Both the position numbers and the translations under genes were made by a program. DNA of 64,000 nucleotides from Flavobacterium sp. AED (GTDB lineage: Bacteria; Bacteroidota; Bacteroidia; Flavobacteriales; Flavobacteriaceae): NCBI RefSeq assembly GCF_000812945.1, contig NZ_JSYM01000002.1:186001-250000 (forward strand), in the 5' to 3' direction. Position 1 is the first letter of the stretch; the number at the start of each line of letters is the position of its first letter. The notes under the pieces are model-generated. The model did not search any database. It saw only the letters and a program-made list of their open reading frames with translations, and was not told the DNA's origin. This document shows positions 59,054 to 64,000 of this stretch, in pieces.

Positions 59054-62000
59054 ATGAAAGAAGAGAAAGATGCATATAACGATCTGCTCAATAAGTTGAA
59101 AGAAAAGGAGATAGAGATAGATCGATTACAAAAAAAAGCAGAATCATTAGCTACTTTTAAGTTTTTTATTGAAGAGTCTACTGATTTAGTCTGCATTGTT
59201 GGAGTTGATGCTTTTTTCAAAGAGATAAATCCTGCTTTTGTTGCAATTTTGGGATATTCAAAAGAAGAATTACTTAGTAATTCTTTAATCCATCTTTTAC
59301 ACCCTGATGATCTGGAAAGATCATTAAAAGAGATTGAAAAACTTTCTACAGGCATACCTTCAATAAATTATGAGAATAGATTCCTAAAAAAGAATGGTGA
59401 ATTTGTTACTATTCAATGGACTGCAAATAGTATTTCTTCTGAAAATATTTATGCAATAGGAAAAGATATCTCAGAGATAAGAAATACCCAAGAAAAATTA
59501 ATTAAAAGTGAAAACTTACTAAACGATGCTCAAAAAAATGCTAAAATGGGCACTTGGGAATTCAATTTTAAAACTAAAGAAATACTCTGGTCTAATGAAT
59601 TGTATGCTATTTTTGAAATTAAAAAAAAGAAAAATCAAGATTTATTCCAAGAATATCTAAATAATTTCTCTAAAGAAGATAAAGCGTTATTTCAAGAAAA
59701 AATAGCACAATTAAGAATCGACAAAAAACATTTTGAAATAGAACAAAAGGCTACTTTTTTTGACAAAAAAGTAAAATGGTTTGACCAAACTATTTTTCCG
59801 TTATTAGACGATAATGGGAATGTATTTGGAATCAGGGTTAATACTCAAGACGTTAGTTTGAAAAAATTAATTGAGGTCGAGAGTAAGGCTAAAGAAAAAG
59901 CAGAAATTGATTACAAACTAAAAGTAATTGAAGAAGAAAGCAATGCTAAGTTTAAGAATTATATTGATAATGCTCCAGATGGAGTTTTTGTCTTGGATGA
60001 AAAAGGAAATTACTTAGATGTAAATCCAGCAGCAACACTATTGACCGGTTACTCAAAGGAGGAATTATTAACAATGAAGTTTGGTGATTTATCTTCTTTA
60101 GAATCTGTAAAGGAATACTTTGAGGAATTCCGAAATCTTTTGAATAATGGAATAGCAAAAAAAGAAATTAAAGCAATTCATAAAAAGGGAGAGATTAGAT
60201 GGTGGTCAGTGGAAGCTGTAAAACTTTCAGAAAATAGGTTTTTAGGTTTTGCAAAAGACATCACTGAAAGTAAAAAGGCAATAGACAAAATTGCCCAAAA
60301 TGAAAAGCGTTTTCGCGCCATGTTAGAAAACAATGATGCGGTTGTTTCTTTAATAGATGAAAATTTAAATACTATTTTCCGCAGTTCTTCGGCAGCACGA
60401 ATTACTGGATGGACTCATGAAGAATTTGAGAAAATTTCTGCCAAAGAATACATTCATCCAGATGAAGTAGAAAATATCCAACAAATAATGAAAAAAGCTT
60501 TGGCTAATCCTGGATTCCCTTTTCCTGTTTCGCTGAGGGTAAGGCATAAAGGAGGATATTATATCTCGATGGAAGGCGTTATCAATAATATGTTTCATGA
60601 TCCTGAAATAAGAGGTGTTATAACTAATTTAAGAGATGTTACTGAAACTAAAAAAGCATCAGAATTACTGAGAGTAGAAAGAGATAAGTTTATTAAAATT
60701 GCTGCAACTTCCCCGGGTCTAATTTATTCGATGCGTCAAAATAAAGATGGGTCTTTATGCTACCCTTATGCCAGTAATGCTGTTGAAAAAATTTACGGAT
60801 TTACTTATGAAGAAATTGAATATGATGCCAATACCATTTTTTCATTGATTCATCCGGATGATTTAGATTTTGTAATGCAGAGCATCATTGAAACGAAGTC
60901 TAAGTTAGTACCTCTCAAAGGTAAATACCGTTACAAGCACCCAATAAAAGGATTGGTATGGCACGAAATGAACTCTTTGCCAGTTGTTGAACCAGAAGGA
61001 ACTGTGATTTGTCATGGAATAATTACTGATATCACCGAAAGGGTTCTGGCAGAACAAAAACTTATTAAAGCGAATCGACTTTATTTATTCATCAGTCAGA
61101 TAAACCAGATGATTGTTCGTACAACTGATGAACAAACTCTTTTTAAAGAGGCCTGTACTATAGCTGTTGACTTAGGAAAGTTTAGAATGGCATGGATTGG
61201 AATGATCAATGAAGATACTAAGAATATTATTCCAGTAATGATAGCCGGTGAAGATAGAGCGTATCTTTCAACTACTAAAACGATTTCAATTAATAATAAT
61301 ATACCAGAAGGAAGAGGGCCTGGTGGCACAGCGATTAGAGAAGACAGATATGTAGTTTGTAATGATATTGAAAACGATTTAATGATGTTGCCATGGCGAG
61401 AAGAAGCATTAGATAGAGAATATTTGTCTTTAATGGCATTACCAATAAGAAAATTTGGAAAAGTAATTGGTGTTTTTTCTTTTTATGCCGGTGAGAAAAA
61501 CTTTTTTGATGCAGAGGAAATTGCGCTATTAGAAGAAGCAACAGGTGATGTAGCTTTTGCGTTAGAGATTTTTGAGAAAGAAGCTTTGCGTAAAAGAGCT
61601 GAAGAGGCCGTTTTTGAAAGTCAAGAGCGCTATCATACACTTACTGAAGTATCCCCAGTAGGGATTTTTCGTACTGATGTAAATGGATTTACAACTTATG
61701 TTAATCCCCGTTGGTGTCAAATTTCAGGTTTATCTTTTGAACAAGCTTTAGGAAACGGTTGGCTTGCAGCTGTTCATAATGATGATAAAAAATTATTATT
61801 TAATGGATGGGAAAATGCAACTTATAATCAAGAAATCTCCTTGTCAGAATATCGTTTTGTTCGCCCAGACGGATCAATTTCTTGGGTGATGGGACAGGCT
61901 ATTCCAGAGAGAAATGCTAAAAATGAAATTGTGGGTTATATAGGCACAATTACTGATATTACGGAACGTAAAATTGCGGGAGATATAATTTTAAAAGAAA

Positions 62001-64000
62001 AACAGCTTTCAGAAACAATAATCAATAATCTTCCGGGTGTTTTTTATCTCTATGATGAATCTGGTAAGTTTGTGAAATGGAACAAAAATTTTGAAGATGT
62101 AACGGGTTACAATAAAGCGGAGATAGCCCAAATGACTCCACTTGATTTTTTTGATAAAGAGGAAAAAGAAAAGGTTAGAATAAGAATAAAGACTGTATTA
62201 GAAAATAAATCAAAACGGATTGAAAATAAATTACCGGGAATTGAAATTGAATTTTACACTAAAATAAAAAATAAAATTCCTTACTATATTAATTCACTTG
62301 CCATAGAATATGAAGGTGAAAAATGCATATTAGGAATGGGCTTAGATTTAACTGACGTTAAAAAAGCGGAGGAACAAATTAAAAGAGCCAATGAACGATT
62401 TGAGAGAATTTCGATTGCGACAAATGATGCTATAGCTGAAGTAGACTTATTGACTGGACACAGTTGGAATAATAAAGCATTTATAGAGCTTTTTAATTTT
62501 GGTAATAATAGTGAATCAAACACAATCGATAATAAACAAATATGGCGCTCTAGACTCCACCCTGATGACAGGGAAAGAGTTATTAATAAGCTTGAAGAAG
62601 CCTATGCGGGTACTACTGAAGTATGGTCTGATGAATTCCGTTTTCAAAAAGGGGATGGTACTTATGGATACTTTTATGACCGTGCTGTTATCATAAGAGA
62701 TCAATCTGGAATAGCAAAACGTTTTGTTAGCTCTATGACTGAAATTACCGAATTGAGAAATATTAAAGAGCAGCTTGTTAATAGTGAAGAGAAATACCGC
62801 AGCCTTATAGAACAAGCTTCGGATGCTATTTTTATTAATGATGTTTCAGGAAATTTACTAGAAGTGAATGAAAGCGCCTGTATGATGCTTGGTTATACGA
62901 AAGAGGAACTTTGTACAAAAAAATTAACAGATTTATATACCGTTGATGAGCTTGTATTGAGACCCATAATGATCAAAGAATTGCTTGGTGGTCAGCAAAC
63001 TCTTATTGAGCGTAATATGCTACATCGAGATCAATCGTTGATTTCTGTGGAAATTACTGCTAAAATGCTTGTTGATAAACGTATTGTAGCAATAGTGCGA
63101 AATGTAAGTAAACGTAAACAAAGTGAAGAAGAGTTTAAGAAAATGCACAAAAAATTGGAGGCTGTATTAGAAGCAATTCCTGATTTACTGTTTGAAGTTG
63201 ATATAGAAGGCAAAATTTATAACTATCATTCCCGTAGAGATGATTTATTAGCATTGCCTGCAGAGCTTTTTCTTGGTAAAACATTTTCAGAAGTATTGCC
63301 GCCAGATGCTTCAAATTTGGGATTGTCAGCAATACGCGAAGCTGCCGAAAAAGGATTTTCTACAGGGAGACAGTATTCTTTACAATTACCGGATGGCTTA
63401 CATTGGTTTGAACTTTCAATAGCACCTATGCAGGAAAGTGAAGATCATGAGATACATTTTATTTGTTTATCACGTGATATTACCGGTGCCAAACAATCAG
63501 ATTATGCACTCCTAAAAAGTGAAGAAAGATACCGTGGTTTAATGTACAATCTTGATGCTGGAATAGTGGTTCATGCTCCGGATACATCCATTATTGTAAA
63601 TAATCAAAAAGCATCAGAATTATTAGGATTAACTGATAGTCAAATGAAAGGGAAAACGGTTGTTGATTCAGCTTGGAAATTTTTGAATGAAGACAATTCT
63701 GTTATGCCAATTGAAAATTATCCGGTAAACCAAATTATAACTAGTAAACAAGCAATTAAAAATTTAAGAGTGGGAGTGAATCGACCAGAAACAAATGATA
63801 TCGTTTGGCTTTTAATTAACGGTTTTCCTGAAATTGATTCCAATGGTGAAATATTTGAAATTGTGATTAGTTTCATTGACGTTACTGAACAAAAAATGAT
63901 GGAAATGGAGTTAGTTAAAGCTAAAGAACAGGCCGAGGCTGCTAATAAAGCCAAGACTGATTTTCTTGCTAATATGAGTCACGAGATTAGGACTCCATTA
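59054..64000 (+). CDS. Multi-PAS/GAF hybrid sensor histidine kinase, 3' end outside the window
   Basis: The frame is open from the ATG at 59054 to the window end (1649 codons) with no stop. I count about eleven PAS domains, at roughly residues 34-150, 155-290, 299-415, 418-545, 547-672, 858-975, 983-1108, 1112-1240, 1246-1360, 1362-1480 and 1488-1615, and one GAF domain at about 675-845 ([19 protein letters not shown] to [19 protein letters not shown]). It ends in the phospho-acceptor H-box [13 protein letters not shown], so HisKA, ATPase and perhaps receiver domains follow. No transmembrane segment is visible, which points to a cytoplasmic sensor; signals are unknown. Confidence 0.92.
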   Translation, partial: MKEEKDAYNDLLNKLKEKEIEIDRLQKKAESLATFKFFIEESTDLVCIVGVDAFFKEINPAFVAILGYSKEELLSNSLIHLLHPDDLERSLKEIEKLSTGIPSINYENRFLKKNGEFVTIQWTANSISSENIYAIGKDISEIRNTQEKLIKSENLLNDAQKNAKMGTWEFNFKTKEILWSNELYAIFEIKKKKNQDLFQEYLNNFSKEDKALFQEKIAQLRIDKKHFEIEQKATFFDKKVKWFDQTIFPLLDDNGNVFGIRVNTQDVSLKKLIEVESKAKEKAEIDYKLKVIEEESNAKFKNYIDNAPDGVFVLDEKGNYLDVNPAATLLTGYSKEELLTMKFGDLSSLESVKEYFEEFRNLLNNGIAKKEIKAIHKKGEIRWWSVEAVKLSENRFLGFAKDITESKKAIDKIAQNEKRFRAMLENNDAVVSLIDENLNTIFRSSSAARITGWTHEEFEKISAKEYIHPDEVENIQQIMKKALANPGFPFPVSLRVRHKGGYYISMEGVINNMFHDPEIRGVITNLRDVTETKKASELLRVERDKFIKIAATSPGLIYSMRQNKDGSLCYPYASNAVEKIYGFTYEEIEYDANTIFSLIHPDDLDFVMQSIIETKSKLVPLKGKYRYKHPIKGLVWHEMNSLPVVEPEGTVICHGIITDITERVLAEQKLIKANRLYLFISQINQMIVRTTDEQTLFKEACTIAVDLGKFRMAWIGMINEDTKNIIPVMIAGEDRAYLSTTKTISINNNIPEGRGPGGTAIREDRYVVCNDIENDLMMLPWREEALDREYLSLMALPIRKFGKVIGVFSFYAGEKNFFDAEEIALLEEATGDVAFALEIFEKEALRKRAEEAVFESQERYHTLTEVSPVGIFRTDVNGFTTYVNPRWCQISGLSFEQALGNGWLAAVHNDDKKLLFNGWENATYNQEISLSEYRFVRPDGSISWVMGQAIPERNAKNEIVGYIGTITDITERKIAGDIILKEKQLSETIINNLPGVFYLYDESGKFVKWNKNFEDVTGYNKAEIAQMTPLDFFDKEEKEKVRIRIKTVLENKSKRIENKLPGIEIEFYTKIKNKIPYYINSLAIEYEGEKCILGMGLDLTDVKKAEEQIKRANERFERISIATNDAIAEVDLLTGHSWNNKAFIELFNFGNNSESNTIDNKQIWRSRLHPDDRERVINKLEEAYAGTTEVWSDEFRFQKGDGTYGYFYDRAVIIRDQSGIAKRFVSSMTEITELRNIKEQLVNSEEKYRSLIEQASDAIFINDVSGNLLEVNESACMMLGYTKEELCTKKLTDLYTVDELVLRPIMIKELLGGQQTLIERNMLHRDQSLISVEITAKMLVDKRIVAIVRNVSKRKQSEEEFKKMHKKLEAVLEAIPDLLFEVDIEGKIYNYHSRRDDLLALPAELFLGKTFSEVLPPDASNLGLSAIREAAEKGFSTGRQYSLQLPDGLHWFELSIAPMQESEDHEIHFICLSRDITGAKQSDYALLKSEERYRGLMYNLDAGIVVHAPDTSIIVNNQKASELLGLTDSQMKGKTVVDSAWKFLNEDNSVMPIENYPVNQIITSKQAIKNLRVGVNRPETNDIVWLLINGFPEIDSNGEIFEIVISFIDVTEQKMMEMELVKAKEQAEAANKAKTDFLANMSHEIRTPL

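Noticed and set aside
59032..63954. Many minus-strand frames opposite the PAS kinase
   Set aside because: All are shadows of the long plus-strand frame, whose PAS and GAF motifs run without a break.
59054..64000. Repetitive look of the kinase DNA, considered as a possible tandem DNA repeat
   Set aside because: The similarity is at protein level (PAS units); the units are well diverged in DNA and not tandem copies.
1..64000. CRISPR arrays, tRNA or rRNA genes, integrases, plasmid origins
   Set aside because: I looked for regularly spaced repeats, T-loop sequence blocks and typical integrase motifs and saw none; only the RAYT gene is transposase-related.

Overview
The window is a low-GC chromosomal segment from a member of the Flavobacteriales, most likely Flavobacterium. 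The grounds are a cbb3-oxidase assembly gene order, DUF349, DUF4494, OstA-like and lipoprotein-SOD genes typical of that group, and promoters of the Bacteroidetes type (TAnnTTTG at -7, TTG about 19 bp upstream). It is mostly core housekeeping sequence. I saw no tRNA, rRNA, CRISPR array or prophage.

Layout. 1-1630: end of a cytochrome cbb3 oxidase assembly operon (ccoG, ccoH, TauE/SafE-like protein). 1703-3067: hemN behind an FNR-type box. 3201-12000: small hypotheticals, a DUF349 protein, aroE with a TPR protein, a class III aminotransferase and an OstA-like protein. 12180-14045: a lipoprotein alpha-amylase. 14105-20374: envelope and housekeeping genes on the minus strand (SOD, acyl-CoA-binding protein, phosphatidylserine decarboxylase, cdsA, LUD protein, ftsH, rsfS). 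20472-29406: birA, pyrE with a divergent NUDIX gene, a DbpA-like helicase, coaD, ddl, a PASTA protein and an RluD-type synthase. 29530-32868: surface O-acylation genes (MBOAT plus partner) and a transglutaminase-like protein. 33099-39623: secreted adenosine deaminase, SulP transporter, ModF-like ATPase, yaaA. 39689-44315: a TetR-controlled tripartite efflux operon. 46043-46642: a RAYT transposase flanked by inverted REP-like repeats. 48061-55887: the complete trp operon with a leader peptide and attenuator. 55988-58548: two tandem YceI genes, a nitroreductase and a MarR regulator. 59054-64000: the first 1649 codons of a giant multi-PAS sensor kinase, cut by the window end.

The most interesting material is non-coding. 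(1) Five intergenic copies of a short element share conserved flanks around a hairpin whose stem sequence differs in every copy yet stays self-complementary, with compensatory changes in the closing helices: a probable structured RNA or mobile hairpin family. (2) A RAYT gene is bracketed by a perfect 33-bp inverted repeat and an inner imperfect pair, with a diverged solo copy 17 kb away. (3) A Trp-codon leader peptide (three tandem Trp codons), a terminator and a matching antiterminator segment precede trpE. (4) Several promoters carry precise palindromes where a regulator would bind (hemN, ostA-like, helicase, tetR, marR), and three genes appear to have leaderless transcripts with TAnnTTTG-N4-ATG spacing.

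All statements rest on reading the sequence; no database search was run.
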